Shown piece after piece: positions 1 to 9,271 of a DNA stretch of 64,000 bases. This DNA comes from Longimicrobiaceae bacterium (lineage in GTDB: Bacteria > Gemmatimonadota > Gemmatimonadetes > Longimicrobiales > Longimicrobiaceae). The first letter of the stretch is position 1; every line of letters begins with the position of its first letter. Position numbers and translations under genes: made by a program. The stretch lies in assembly GCA_030146875.1 (NCBI GenBank), contig JASLAX010000054.1, positions 19,489 to 83,488 on the forward strand, in the 5' to 3' direction. The notes under the pieces were generated by a model. It was not told the DNA's origin and did not search any database. It saw only the letters and a program-made list of their open reading frames with translations.

Positions 1-407
1 ATCGAATCGACCTGCTGAGGGTCCTGGTAGCCGGACGCCTCGACCGTCCCGCGAGGGAGTTCACACGACGCCCGCCCGCGCTCGGTACGACTGGGTTGTG
101 AGGACCGAAAAAGATCGGTGGAAGCAGCTCGCGTACGCACGGGGGGTCGCTTTCATCCCCGGTACGCTGCCATCCGATGGCGACGCTTTTCGATTACCCG
201 CTCATCAGAGACGGTGCACTCGCGCGGCTTGCCGGCGCGCGGCCCTGAACCCACCACCCGCCCGGGCCGCGCAGGCGCGGTGAGCCGGCCGCGGAGGTGC
301 CGATCCCACGACGAAGCGGGGCCGCGGCTGCGCTGTCGCAACCACGGCCCCGCTCTCATTCCGGCACGCCGCTGGGCGCCGGGCCGGCCCCTGGACTCGG
401 GGCGCGG
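1..407. other. non-coding left edge with hairpin
   Basis: No convincing complete gene is visible here. A plus-strand stretch around 98-215 reads RGVAFIPG followed by a partial RL motif, faintly like the C-terminus of a class I/II aminotransferase, but it cannot be extended and may be chance. The only firm structure is the hairpin at 315-354 behind the symporter gene. Confidence 0.4.
315..354 (-). terminator. putative terminator of the alanine symporter gene
   Basis: Arms at about 315-327 and 342-354 (agcggggccgcgg against ccacggccccgct) pair with one mismatch around a 14-base loop, about 50 bases past the symporter stop. No T-run follows, as is true of the other hairpins in this window. Confidence 0.5.
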
Positions 408-1835
408 CTATGCCAGCATCTCCCTGCGCCGGTCCAGCCAGTGCCGTGTCTCGCGGGCGACCACGGGGGAAAGCAGCAGCAGGCCGATCAGGTTGGGGAA
501 GGCCATCATCCCGTTCATCACGTCCGCGAAGCCCCACACCAGCTGGAAGCCCTGCTGCGCCGACAGGGTGAGCACCCAGGCGCCCACGAACGATGCCGCC
601 ACGAAGAGAATGCGGTACGGGACCACGGAGCGCGGGCCGGCCAGGTACTCGATGGCCTTCTCGCCGTAGTAGCTCCACCCCAGGATGGTGGAGAACGCGA
701 ACAGGGCCAGCCCCACGGCCACGATGCCGCCGCCCCAGTTGCCCGGCAGCCCCGTGCTGAACGCCCGGGCGGTGAGCGGCGCGCCCGTGTACGCCGCGCC
801 CGTGGCGGGGTCCACCTGCATCCACGCCCCCGTGGCGATGATGGCGAAGCCCGTGAGCGAGCAGACGATGATGGTGTCGATGAAGGTCTGCGTCATCGAG
901 ACCAGCGCCTGCGTCACGGGGTGCTCCGTCTGCGCCGCGGCGGCTGCGATGCCGCCGGTCCCCAGCCCCGACTCGTTGCTGAACACGCCGCGCGCCACGC
1001 CCATGCGCACCGCCATCATCAGCGAGGCCCCGGCGAACCCGCCGATGGCGGCCGACGGGCGGAACGCGTCGCGAAGCACGAAGACGAAGATGTCGTCGAT
1101 GCCGCGCCAGTTGATGCCGAGCACCACCAGCGCCCCGATCATGTAGAACGCGATCATCACCGGAACGAAGAAGCCGGTGAAGCGCCCGATGGACTGGATC
1201 CCGCCCAGGATCACGGCACCGGCCAGGATGGCGATCACCAGTCCCGTCCAGACGGGGTCGATGCCGAACGAGCTGCGCAGGGCGTCCGCCACGGAGTTGC
1301 TCTGCACCATGTTGCCGATGCCGAACGCCGCGATGGCCGCGAACAGCGCGAACAGCCACCCCAGCGTGCGCCCGAGCGGACCGCCCACCCCGCGGGACAG
1401 GTAGTACATGGGCCCGCCGGCCATCCGTCCGCGCTCGTCCGTGGTGCGGTACCGCACGGCGAGCAGCGCCTCGGCGTACTTGGTCGCCATCCCCACCAGC
1501 CCGGTGACCCACATCCAAAAGAGGGCGCCGGGTCCGCCCGCCGCGATCGCCCCCGCCACGCCGGCGATGTTGCCGGTGCCCACGGTCGCCGCGAGCGCCG
1601 TCATCAGCGCCTGGAAGTGCGAGATGTCGCCCTCCGCGCCTTCCTCCTTGCGCTTGACCAGGGCCAGCCAGAGCGAATGCCCCAGCTCCCGGAACTGCAG
1701 CCCGCGCAGCAGGAAGGTGAGGTACAGGCCCGTGCCCACCAGCAGCACCAGCAGCGGCGCCCCCCACACCCACGCGCTCACCTTGCCCACCCAGAAGAGC
1801 GACGATCCCAGGAATCCCTGCGGCTCCTGATCCAT
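408..1835 (-). CDS. alsT: sodium:alanine symporter family protein (AGCS/AlsT type)
   Basis: 475-residue integral membrane protein that should import alanine or glycine together with sodium across the inner membrane. Family signatures are clear: [14 protein letters not shown] near the N-terminus, [12 protein letters not shown] in the middle, and many hydrophobic helices spread over the whole length; size matches AGCS members (about 450-550). The ATG at 1835 gives MDQEPQG and is preferred because the 25 extra codons upstream look like untranslated sequence. It points away from the transposon that begins at 2221, so about 385 bases of flank separate its start from the insertion. It is the last chromosomal gene before the element on this side. 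Confidence 0.93.
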   Translation of the reverse strand: MDQEPQGFLGSSLFWVGKVSAWVWGAPLLVLLVGTGLYLTFLLRGLQFRELGHSLWLALVKRKEEGAEGDISHFQALMTALAATVGTGNIAGVAGAIAAGGPGALFWMWVTGLVGMATKYAEALLAVRYRTTDERGRMAGGPMYYLSRGVGGPLGRTLGWLFALFAAIAAFGIGNMVQSNSVADALRSSFGIDPVWTGLVIAILAGAVILGGIQSIGRFTGFFVPVMIAFYMIGALVVLGINWRGIDDIFVFVLRDAFRPSAAIGGFAGASLMMAVRMGVARGVFSNESGLGTGGIAAAAAQTEHPVTQALVSMTQTFIDTIIVCSLTGFAIIATGAWMQVDPATGAAYTGAPLTARAFSTGLPGNWGGGIVAVGLALFAFSTILGWSYYGEKAIEYLAGPRSVVPYRILFVAASFVGAWVLTLSAQQGFQLVWGFADVMNGMMAFPNLIGLLLLSPVVARETRHWLDRRREMLA

Positions 1836-2220
1836 GTACGTGCCTCGGTTCGAGAGGGGTGGCGGGTAGGGATGGACGCGAATGTACGGCCTGCCCGTCC
1901 TCCCGGCCACCCGCGTGTCCGGAAAGCGCCTGTCGCGCCGCCGATGAGGCCAGGTTGGGAAGAAACGGGTGCTGACTCACCTGGAGCGGCCCGGGCGCTC
2001 ACGCCATCACGGGCCGCGCTCCTTCACCTTGCGGATTTCGCGCTCGCTCCCCGGTGTACCACGATCTCCGGGTGGCCCCGATCGAAACGATGAGACCAAT
2101 TGGCGAGCTCGTCGAGGCCATCGTGGCGAACATGGCCGCTCGGCAGGGGGCTGCACGCGACACGTCCGCTGGTAAGCCGCTCCGTTGTCTAAGGACGCCC
2201 CCCGATGGCTTCCACGTCCC
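1836..2220. other. intergenic flank between alsT and the transposon end
   Basis: Open frames here are short and have no recognisable content. The last bases before the transposon are ACGTCCC (2214-2220); the same seven bases recur at 18181-18187 on the far side of the element, but three bases away from its end rather than adjacent. The upstream promoter of the symporter presumably lies here, but I see no clear -35/-10 pair. Confidence 0.45.
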
Positions 2221-2346
2221 TGTCAGACTTCGAAGTAGCTGCGACAACCCACAAGGCAGCATCGGGGTATACTACCTCGGAGAAGCTGCGATAACTCCTG
2301 AAGATGATGCGACAATCTACCACAGCCACTCAAGTGGCTGCGACGA
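2221..2346 (+). repeat. tnsA-proximal transposon end with four TnsB-type repeats
   Basis: TGTCAG terminus at 2221 followed by four 18-bp repeats at about 2230-2247, 2277-2294, 2298-2315 and 2329-2346. The first and fourth are closest to the consensus (core GTAGCTGCGAC and GTGGCTGCGAC); the second and third are more divergent (AGAAGCTGCGATAA, GAAGATGATGCGACAA). Spacings between repeat starts are 47, 21 and 31 bases. The AT content is higher than in the surrounding DNA. Confidence 0.85.
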
Positions 2347-2350
2347 TCCT

Positions 2351-2482
2351 GTGCGAGGTGGCCCATGCCCGATCATCCCCACCCTCTGGAAGCTGGTGGC
2401 GGAGGGCCGGATCGGCTGCGACCTCACCATCCCGCTCACGATGGACTCCCGCCTTTGGCTCGTGAACGACACCGACCCATGA
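2351..2482 (+). pseudogene. tnsA: tnsA remnant (C-terminal tail only)
   Basis: TnsA is the endonuclease that cuts the 5' ends of Tn7-like elements. Only its last ~40 residues remain: a segment with LWKLVAEGRIGCDLTIPLT followed by a short tail, which matches the end of the TnsA C-terminal domain, where a Leu-Trp helix, a Gly-Arg turn and a DL..PL motif occur. The stop TGA overlaps the tnsB ATG (ATGA, 2479-2482), the normal tnsAB coupling. The N-terminal catalytic part is missing; the transposon end repeats lie directly upstream, so the deletion removed everything between the end and this tail. Identification rests on a short motif plus position. Confidence 0.6.
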
Positions 2483-4388
2483 CCAAGCTCTCCCTGCGGC
2501 CGGGCGCCGACGTCCTCTTCCGCGGCCGGCTCTTCACCATCATCGCCTATCTCGACACGCAGTTCGTGATTGCCCGCGACCAGGCGGACGGGACGACGGA
2601 GCGGCTCGAGATTCAGTACCTCGCCCCGGCCGTGAATGCCGACCCCTCGGACTCGCCGCCCGACCTCGACCTCGTCGGGATCACCGACACGGAGTGGGCC
2701 CAGGCGCAGAACCGCTTCGAGGTGATCCGGCCACTCCTCCTCAGCGACGAGGCGGGCTGGCTCGGGCGCGAGGCGGTCGAAGAGCGGGCGGCGGAACGCG
2801 GATTTCACGCCGCCACGGTCTACCGCTGGCTCCGGCGGTACGAGGACGGGGCCAGGAGGCTGAGCGCCCTCATCCCTGTCCGGAGAAGCGGCGGGCGCGG
2901 CAAGGGCCGGCTGCCGGAGGAGGTCGAGGCCGTCGTCAAGGCCGTCATGCGCGAGGAATACCTCACCAGCCAGCGGAAGTCGATCGCCGACGTGATGACG
3001 GAGCTGCGGGCCCGCTGCGCGGCCTACGGATTTCGCGCGCCGGCAGAGGCGACGGTCTCCCGCCGGATCCGGGCGATCAACGCGGAGCGGAAGGTCCGTG
3101 CCCAGGAGGGCGCGCGCGCCGCGGAGGAGGCCTTCGCGCCGCAGCGCGGCTCCACGCTCCGCGCCGACACCCCCCTGGCGCTGGCACAGATCGACCACAC
3201 GCTGCTCGACGTGATGGTCGTGGACGAGGTGGAGAGGAAGCCGATCAACCGCCCCTGGATCACGGTGCTGCTGGACGTCTTCAGCCGCATGGTGCTGGGC
3301 TTCTACGTGTCGCTGGAGGTGCCCGGTGCCGCCGGCACGGGGCTCTGCATTGCCCACGCGCTTCTGGCGAAGGAGGACTGGCTGGCGAAGCGGGGTATCG
3401 GCGGCGTGGGGCCGTGCTGGAGTGCCCCCACGATCATCCTGGCCGACAACGCGAAGGAGTTCCGTGGCCGCGCCCTGGAGCACGGGTGCATGGAGTGGGG
3501 CATCCACATGAAGTGGCGGCCGGTGAAGAAGCCGGAGTACGGCGCCCACATCGAGCGCCTGATGGGCACCATCGCCGACGAGATCCACGCCCTCCCCGGC
3601 ACGACGCGGTCGAACCCGGTTGCCCGGGGAGACTACGATTCGGCGAAGCAGGCGGTCTTCACCCTCCGGGAGCTCGAGGCGTACCTGGCGACTGGATCAC
3701 GACCGTCTACCACCAGCGGGCGCACCGCGGCCTCGGCGGCCGGAAGCCGCAGGCGGTGTGGGAGGAGGGGATCCGCGGCACGCGCGAGCGGCCTGGGACG
3801 GGACTGCCGGACCGCATCATGGACGAGGCGAGGCTGCGGATCACGTTCATGCCGTACGAGACCCGTACCGTCCAGCAGTCCGGCGTGGTGATCGACCACG
3901 TGAACTACTTCAGCGACCCGCTGCGCCCGTACATCAAGGCGCCCGATCCGCACCATCCGGAGCGGAAGCTCTCGCTACGTTTCCACTACGACCCGCGGGA
4001 CATGTCGGTGCTCTACTACCTGGACCCGCAGACGCAGCGCTACACGTTGGTCACCTACCGGGACATCACACACCCCCCGCTCAGCCGGTGGGAGCTGAAC
4101 GCGGCGCGGCGAGCGCTGGAGGAGCAGGTACGCCGCGAGATCGACGAGGTTGCCCTCTTCCAGGCCCACGCGGAGCTCCGGCGCCGCCAGGAGGCCGCGG
4201 TGCGCGAGACGACCGCCACGCGACGGCAGCAGGCCCGGCGCGCAGGCTGGCGGGCGGCGGAGCGCCCCGCACTCGAAGCGTCTGCACCGGCTGCGGCGCA
4301 CCCCGGGGCCCCAGTGGCGCCCGGCGATCCCCACGCGCCCCCCCCCCGGCGCAGACACCTCCCCTTTGACGAGGCCGAGGACGACTGA
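2479..4388 (+). pseudogene. tnsB: tnsB/tniA-type DDE transposase, one frameshift
   Basis: About 635 residues in total, a DDE retroviral-integrase-fold transposase of the Tn7/Tn5053 kind. Order: N-terminal winged-helix/HTH region (about 70-210), integrase core (about 225-400), then the Mu-type C-terminal beta-barrel and a basic, Pro-rich tail. Catalytic residues are visible: Asp239 in QIDHT, Asp323 in LADNAKEF, Glu359 in HIERLMGT, a D-x35-E spacing. At about 3690-3695 the frame is lost and resumes one frame over (WITTVYHQRAHRG), as if one base were deleted, so the protein would stop early. Everything after the shift is still in good frame to 4388, so the lesion is recent or a sequencing error. 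The end overlaps the tnsC start (TGATG). Confidence 0.88.
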
Positions 4389-4477
4389 TGCACACCACCG
4401 AGGACCACCTCACCCCCGGTGCCCGCGCGAAGCTGGACTTGCCCGACGCGGAGCGGATGCCGTCGCTGGATCGCGAA
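4388..4477 (+). pseudogene. tnsC: tnsC/tniB remnant (first ~30 codons)
   Basis: Starts at the ATG that overlaps the tnsB stop and reads LTPGARAKLDLPDAERM, which matches the conserved N-terminus of TniB/TnsC AAA+ regulators (LTP.AR..L.LPD.ER). After about residue 30 the similarity stops and no Walker A or B motif follows in any frame. The ATPase that would choose the target and activate the transposase is therefore gone. A deletion has joined this stub to unrelated DNA at about 4475. Confidence 0.65.
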
Positions 4478-5005
4478 GTCGCCGTGTCTGCCCTGGGCAG
4501 CTCTGGCGGTGAAGGCGCACACATAACCGAACGAGGTCCGACGGATGCACTTGGTAACACGATTGCGGATCGGGCTTCACCTGAGAGGACCGGGGGGCGA
4601 CGGCGCCGGCCTGTGCGCGCGCTACTGGGACCGGCGTCCTGGAGCCGGGAGAGCGGCGCCGTTCACGCACTCACTTGCTCAGTGCAGCGGGAGTTCAGGC
4701 TGACACGCCACCTCGTGACGAAGCGAGTGCGGGAGCTGAGTTACGTCACGCTGCCGGACCGGCCGTGCTCCGGGTGCGGGCCGTCGCGGGGAGACAGGCG
4801 CTGGATGCGCGTGGCGCCAACGCCGCATCGTGTCTCTCTGCACCCGGTTTGACTACGAGCGCCAGGGTTCATGGAGCGAAGTACAGGTCCCGCGCCCCGC
4901 TTCTCGGAAGGGGAGCGGTACGAGCATCCAGCCGGATCTGCTGCTCCGGGCGGCGTGGACCGCAGAGACCACCTTGGCGCAACGAAGTGTCTCCAGCTTC
5001 GACTC
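4478..5005. other. deletion-scar region after tnsC, no gene recognised
   Basis: Several short open frames cross this stretch on both strands, none with recognisable motifs or a good ribosome binding site. It sits where the rest of tnsC and a tniQ gene would be expected and is best read as scrambled or decayed DNA. Confidence 0.4.
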
Positions 5006-5461
5006 ATGCTCCAGGTAAGGCTGTCCAACGCCGACGTGGGAACTCTCCGGCGTGCACTCGACGCCGGTGACGCGTGGCTGCTCCCGGTCGCCACCCGTGA
5101 CTGGCTTGGAGCCTGGCGCGGCGAACGGGTGCGACTCACCTACGCCGGCGACGCGCTCGACGCTCGCCCCCCGGTCTATCCAGAGGGAGAGTGGTTCGCC
5201 GACGTCGCCCAGGTCCGGACGATTCAGCATGCGGGCGAGATCACGCCCGAGGACGTCGGCGTGATCCTCGGGCTCGGCGCCCCCCGACCAGAATCCCGCC
5301 AACGCTTCCCAGGTCAGGCGGCTACCTCCACGACCCTGGCGAGCTGCGAGCGGCCGACGTGCAGCGCCGCCAGAAGAGCCTGGGCCCGTGCCGTCTCGCA
5401 CGTGCCTACCGCGCCGGTGTCCAGCCAGTGGTCACGCAGGAAAACGAGTCCCGACGCGTAG
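5006..5461 (+). pseudogene. possible remnant of an unrecognised gene
   Basis: From the ATG at 5006 the frame reads MLQVRLSNADVGTLRRAL and continues with protein-like composition (TRDWLGAWRGERVRLTYAG, then a GEITPEDVGVILGLG segment) to about 5297. Beyond that the composition turns unnatural and the frame overlaps, on the opposite strand, the 3' end of the phospholipase-like gene. I read it as a roughly 95-residue real segment fused to a shadow frame. No family recognised. Confidence 0.3.
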
Positions 5462-6258
5462 TGTGCCGTGGACCATTCACCGAAACCAGCGACGATCTCA
5501 TCCACCTCCGAGATCAGCCATGCCTGGGGGCGGACGGGTGAGAAGAGGCCCCGGGCGCTGGAGGCTGAAGGCAGACAGGAGGAGAGCACGGCGAGCGGTG
5601 CGGCGGCGGCGACCCGGCGGGTGCTTCGACCCGCCCCGGGACGCGCATCCAAGGCGTGAACAGCGAAGCGCCGCAACAGTCCCAGGGGTCGCGATAGCCG
5701 GCAGACGCACCGGTGGGCTGCGAACAGGGCCCGCGGGGACGGCGCCGCGCCGTACGTCCGCTGGTAGGCGCGCGCGATGAATCGCATGCCCTGCGGGGCG
5801 AACGCCGGCCTCAGCTCCGCCTCTATCTCCCCGTGCCGGGCCTGGAACACGGCGTCGAGCCCGATCTCCAGCGCGCTATGCATGGCGGCGACCTCCGGGC
5901 CCCAAAGGGGCACGCCACGCCCGCCCGCCAGGAGCTCGCCGCATGCCTCGTTCACCAGCGGGTGCACCGCCACGTCGGCCAGGACGTGCGTCACCCATCC
6001 CCAGGCGAAGGCCCGCTCCTCGTCCGTGCGCGCCTGCTGGACCAGCGCGCGACAGAGGGCGCCGGTTCTGAGGTGATGGGCGCGTTGCGAGATGAGGGGA
6101 TCGGCGCCTGGAAAGTATCCCATGTCGGGGCCGACCGCGCCATGGAGGAAAGCGTTGCGGGTGACCGCGGAGGGGGCGAACGGCGCCCGGATCGGCATGG
6201 ACGTCCATCCGTCGAAGACTCGCCGCGCGAGAAGGAAGTGCAGGGTGGCATTCGGCAT
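5314..6258 (-). CDS. zinc-dependent phospholipase C-like protein
   Basis: 314 residues. The N-terminus (MPNATLHFLLARRV) and following motifs (FLHGAVGPDMGYFPG, SQRAHHLRTGAL, AWGWVTHVLADVAVHPLVN) match the zinc-dependent phospholipase C family (PF00882), where scattered His and Asp residues bind the catalytic zincs; such enzymes cleave phospholipids to diacylglycerol and a phosphorylated head group. Putative ligands are His6, the Asp of GPDM, the HH pair and the His of WVTH/VHP. No signal peptide is visible. The start at 6258 was chosen because it begins with the family's Met-Pro-Asn. Two lipid genes follow upstream and downstream in the cargo, suggesting that diacylglycerol made here is passed on. 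Substrate is inferred. Confidence 0.7.
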   Translation of the reverse strand: MPNATLHFLLARRVFDGWTSMPIRAPFAPSAVTRNAFLHGAVGPDMGYFPGADPLISQRAHHLRTGALCRALVQQARTDEERAFAWGWVTHVLADVAVHPLVNEACGELLAGGRGVPLWGPEVAAMHSALEIGLDAVFQARHGEIEAELRPAFAPQGMRFIARAYQRTYGAAPSPRALFAAHRCVCRLSRPLGLLRRFAVHALDARPGAGRSTRRVAAAAPLAVLSSCLPSASSARGLFSPVRPQAWLISEVDEIVAGFGEWSTAHYASGLVFLRDHWLDTGAVGTCETARAQALLAALHVGRSQLARVVEVAA

Positions 6259-6448
6259 CTGCGGCTCCGCTGCGGAGGTTGGCAAAGGCGATCGGCGACG
6301 TCCCCGAGTGGAGCCCCTCTCTTCCGCGGCACGCCTGCGAGCCACGGTGCCGACCACGCCAGGTACGACGACTGCCGGGCGGACGGCGGATTCCCCCGTA
6401 ACCACCGCGCTCCTCGCCGCGCGTCTTCGCATCGCTGCCGCCAGCCGC

Positions 6449-6973
6449 CTATCCGATCAGCACCCGGGCACCCATGATGCCCAGCAGCCCCAGCGCCCAC
6501 CCAGCCGCCACGTCACCGGGATAATGGACACCCAGGTAGCAGCGCGAGATGCCCACGAGCGCCGCGACACACGCCAGCAGCGGCGTCGCGATGGCGGGCA
6601 GCCCGGTGGCCGCGCCCAGCGCGACCGAGACGGTGGCTGCCGCATGCCCGGACGGGAAGCTGAAGCGGTCGGGGGGCTGCACGAGCGCCCCAACGCCCGT
6701 CGGCATCAGCGGGCGGGCCCGTGTGACGGTGCGCTTGACGAGCTGAACCACCAGGTGGGAGGCGACCAGCGCGAACGCCGCCCGTCGTCCTGCGACGACG
6801 AGCCCGGGAACGAGCCCGAAGCAGAGGAGGAGCGCGGCCGTGGCCGTCACGGCCGCGTCGCCCAGATGCGTGACGACGCGCATGAGGCGGTCGAGGTGGG
6901 GCCGGCGTCGGAGTACCAGGGCGTGAAGGACACGCTCGTCGTGTCGGTGCAGCCGCGCGATCCAGGCAGTCAT
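6449..6973 (-). CDS. PAP2-family membrane phosphatase
   Basis: 174 residues with about five transmembrane segments. All three PAP2 signature blocks are present: KRTVTRARP (K-x6-RP), SFPSGHAA (PSGH) and SRCYLGVHYPGD (SR-x5-H-x3-D), so the active site looks complete. Enzymes of this kind dephosphorylate phosphatidate, phosphatidylglycerol phosphate or undecaprenyl diphosphate at the membrane. An in-frame upstream Met at 7003 is possible, but the ATG at 6973 gives the more usual start. It lies 190 bases upstream of the phospholipase-like gene on the same strand, in keeping with a diacylglycerol-producing role. Exact substrate cannot be told from sequence. Confidence 0.85.
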   Translation of the reverse strand: MTAWIARLHRHDERVLHALVLRRRPHLDRLMRVVTHLGDAAVTATAALLLCFGLVPGLVVAGRRAAFALVASHLVVQLVKRTVTRARPLMPTGVGALVQPPDRFSFPSGHAAATVSVALGAATGLPAIATPLLACVAALVGISRCYLGVHYPGDVAAGWALGLLGIMGARVLIG

Positions 6974-7077
6974 CGGCGAAGCTCCCGGGCTGGGGTGGCA
7001 CACGAAACCTGCCCCGGGCTTGCGACAGCCTCTTCCTGCCCTCGTATCGGCTCTGCTCCGTTACACCCGCATCCGCG

Positions 7078-7605
7078 TCACCGCACCTCCCCCACGCTCC
7101 ACACGTACGCCGCGGCGGCGAGTGGTACGAAGATCCAGTATTCCCGCGGGAGCGGACCCCACCATCGCTGGTGCCACCACACGTGCGCGGGGCGGAAGCG
7201 GCGCAGTCCGAACGCTGGGTTGAAGACGAACCAGAGGAAGTCCTCGACGACCCAGAAGAGCGCGAGGAAGGCGACGATGCGCGCCTCCATCCGCCACGAG
7301 AGTGGCGCTGCGCCCAGCGGGTAGACGAGGTGCACCAGCAGGAGGAGACAGATGTGCACCCACAGATGGTAGCCGGTGAGTGTGCGTCCGCCGAGAATCA
7401 GCCGTGCGAGCGGATGGTCGGAGCGCCACGTCGGGAGCGTGGTCGCCCATCCGCCGCCGCCCTCGATCTGCACCTCGAGCATCGCGAAGGCAGCCCCCGT
7501 GGCTACCACCCAGGCAAAGAACCAGACGTGGTGCAAGGCTATGGTTCCGTTGAACAGGACGAGGGGGAGGAGTCCGGACGCGGCAAACATAGCGGTACCC
7601 CGCAT
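7078..7605 (-). CDS. small membrane protein of unknown function in the lipid cluster
   Basis: 175 residues, with about five hydrophobic helices: near residues 5-25, 28-40, 80-100, 112-130 and 155-172. Rich in Trp and His (ALHHVWFFAWVV, AHVWWHQRWWG), a composition seen in membrane-embedded metal or lipid enzymes, but I recognise no family. It lies between the PAP2 gene (105 bases away) and the divergent glycosyltransferase, whose first ATG candidate is only about 55 bases away, so the two may share a regulatory region. Confidence 0.6.
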   Translation of the reverse strand: MRGTAMFAASGLLPLVLFNGTIALHHVWFFAWVVATGAAFAMLEVQIEGGGGWATTLPTWRSDHPLARLILGGRTLTGYHLWVHICLLLLVHLVYPLGAAPLSWRMEARIVAFLALFWVVEDFLWFVFNPAFGLRRFRPAHVWWHQRWWGPLPREYWIFVPLAAAAYVWSVGEVR

Positions 7606-7715
7606 GGCCCGGCATTCCGTGACCCTCAGCGTTACCCGGTGGTGACTCGCGCGTCGCCATGAGCCAGGAGACTCAGATGGGCCGATCACCTGACTCATCC
7701 ACCCGACCTCATCCA

Positions 7716-8834
7716 ATGAGCAGACCCGGTATCCTGATCGTCTCCGCCAGCACGGGCACGGGGCACCTGCGCGCCGCCGAGGCATTACGGGAGGCGGCGA
7801 CCGAAGCCCACCCAGAGGTCCGAGTTCGCCACGTGGACCTGCTCGAAACAGCGCCCGGATGGGTCCGTTCCGTTTACGGCGCCGGATACGAGCTCATGGC
7901 CGCCCGGGCGCAACGCACGTGGAAAGAGATCTACCGCCTCACCGATGGCGATGGGGGAGACCACGCCCGGTGGGCCCCTCTCGCCGGACGGCTGCTGTTC
8001 CGCGAGTTCGCCCGGATCCTCGCTTCGGGGCCATGGTCGGCCTGCGTTTGCACGCACTTCCTTCCCAGCCAGGTCGCCGCGCGGCATCCAGGCGCACCCG
8101 AGGTGTCGCTGGTGATGACCGACTTCACCGTCCATCGCTACTGGGCGCAGCCTGCCGTCAGGCGCTACTTCGTGCCCACGGAGGCCGCGGCGGCCGAGCT
8201 CCGCCGCCGCGTGGCGGGCGCGAGGGTGGACGCGACGGGGATCCCCGTCGCCATCTCGTTCGCGCGCGCTCCCACCCAAGCGGCCGCACGGGCCTTCCTG
8301 GGATTGGACGAACGGCCACTGCTGCTGGTGACTGGTGGCGGCCTCGGTATCGGAGTGGACGAGGCGGCAGTAGCCGCGCTGGAGGGCGCGCCGCCCGAAG
8401 TGGCCGTCGTCGCGGTGTGCGGCCGCAACACGCGGGCGATGGCGCGCCTGCAGGCGCTCCAGTTGCCGGATGGACGGCTCCGGGTCCTGGGCTACACCTT
8501 GGAGATGGACCACTGGATGGCCGCGGCCGACGTGGTGAGCGGAAAGCCGGGCGGGCTGTTCACCAGCGAGGCGCTGGCAATGGGGAAGCCACTCGTGCTC
8601 ACCCGGCCGGTTCCCGGAGCCGAGGAAGGAAACGTAGACGCCGTGGTGCGCGAAAGCGCCGCGCTGGCAGGGCGCTGCGGTGCGGAGCTGCGCGCTATTT
8701 ACAACCGCGCGTTCAGCGACCCGCGGCTCCGTTTGCGGCTGGCGGAGAACGCGCGCCGCATCGGGCGCCCCCACGCGGCGCGGGCTGTCATCGATACCCT
8801 GGTGCCTGCGACCGTGGGGGGGCGGGCCGCGTGA
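7716..8834 (+). CDS. MGDG synthase / MurG-like glycosyltransferase (diacylglycerol glycosyltransferase)
   Basis: 372 residues from the ATG at 7716 (an in-frame ATG at 7659 would add 19). The N-terminal domain opens with ILIVSASTGTGHLRAAEAL, the glycine-rich loop and GH motif of the MGDG synthase N domain (PF06925); the C-terminal GT-B half has VTGGGLGIGV, a SGKPGG motif and EALAMGKPLVL, typical of GT28 nucleotide-sugar binding. Such enzymes move glucose or galactose from a UDP-sugar to diacylglycerol on the inner membrane face. With a phospholipase C-like protein and a phosphatase next door, the cluster could exchange phospholipid for glycolipid. Sugar and linkage cannot be predicted. Confidence 0.85.
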   Translation: MSRPGILIVSASTGTGHLRAAEALREAATEAHPEVRVRHVDLLETAPGWVRSVYGAGYELMAARAQRTWKEIYRLTDGDGGDHARWAPLAGRLLFREFARILASGPWSACVCTHFLPSQVAARHPGAPEVSLVMTDFTVHRYWAQPAVRRYFVPTEAAAAELRRRVAGARVDATGIPVAISFARAPTQAAARAFLGLDERPLLLVTGGGLGIGVDEAAVAALEGAPPEVAVVAVCGRNTRAMARLQALQLPDGRLRVLGYTLEMDHWMAAADVVSGKPGGLFTSEALAMGKPLVLTRPVPGAEEGNVDAVVRESAALAGRCGAELRAIYNRAFSDPRLRLRLAENARRIGRPHAARAVIDTLVPATVGGRAA

Positions 8835-8934
8835 GGACGAGCGCGCTCCGCGGCCCCTGTCGCCACGGAGCCCTGCGGGACGCCTCCCTCCTGGAGCCGA
8901 CACAGGGGTCCAGCGTGCGCCGGCGCCCTCCCGG

Positions 8935-9132
8935 TCACGGGCAGGACCGCCGTACGCTGCGCACCAGCCCCGCGCTCACCACCATCTCGTATGCGCCGCA
9001 GGCCATGGGGAGCAGCATCACCTGGAGCTCCTTCAGGTCCACCGACATGGCGTGCACGGCCAGCGGCGCCTGGCGCGCCTCCACGAAACCCGGCACATGG
9101 AAGACCAGATCGCCGCCTTCCAGCGGGTCACC
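8935..9132 (-). pseudogene. 66-codon fragment of an unrecognised gene
   Basis: The minus-strand frame from 9132 to the stop at 8935-8937 reads GDPLEGGDLVFHVPGFVEAR and continues with AVHAMSVDLKELQVMLLPMACGAYEMVV, a composition typical of real protein, but upstream the frame has no sensible start and runs into a stop near 9175. It looks like the 3' end of a truncated gene. No family recognised. A 100-base gap separates it from the glycosyltransferase stop. Confidence 0.35.
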
Positions 9133-9271
9133 CGAGGGAGCCGGGGGAATGGACGGCGTGCACGCTCGTCATGGTCTCGTGCCGCCATGGTGACGGCGCA
9201 GTGCGGCGTTCGTTCGGAAGCGAAGGTTGATTGAGGGATTCCGCACCCGTTCACCCCTGACTTCCATAGAC

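Noticed and set aside
98..283. Frame resembling the C-terminus of a class I/II aminotransferase (RGVAFIPG)
   Set aside because: Only one short motif fits, the next expected residues are absent, and it cannot be extended in any frame.
205..1980. Long minus-strand open frame of 591 codons over the symporter
   Set aside because: Composition is Arg/Gly/His-rich and unnatural; it is the shadow of the alanine symporter gene in another frame.
2054..2350. The open frame preceding the tnsA tail as a complete gene
   Set aside because: It runs through the transposon end repeats and outside flank; only the part after 2351 resembles TnsA.
4853..5401. Minus-strand 182-codon frame
   Set aside because: The opposite strand has the more natural protein composition, and no start signal or family supports the minus frame.
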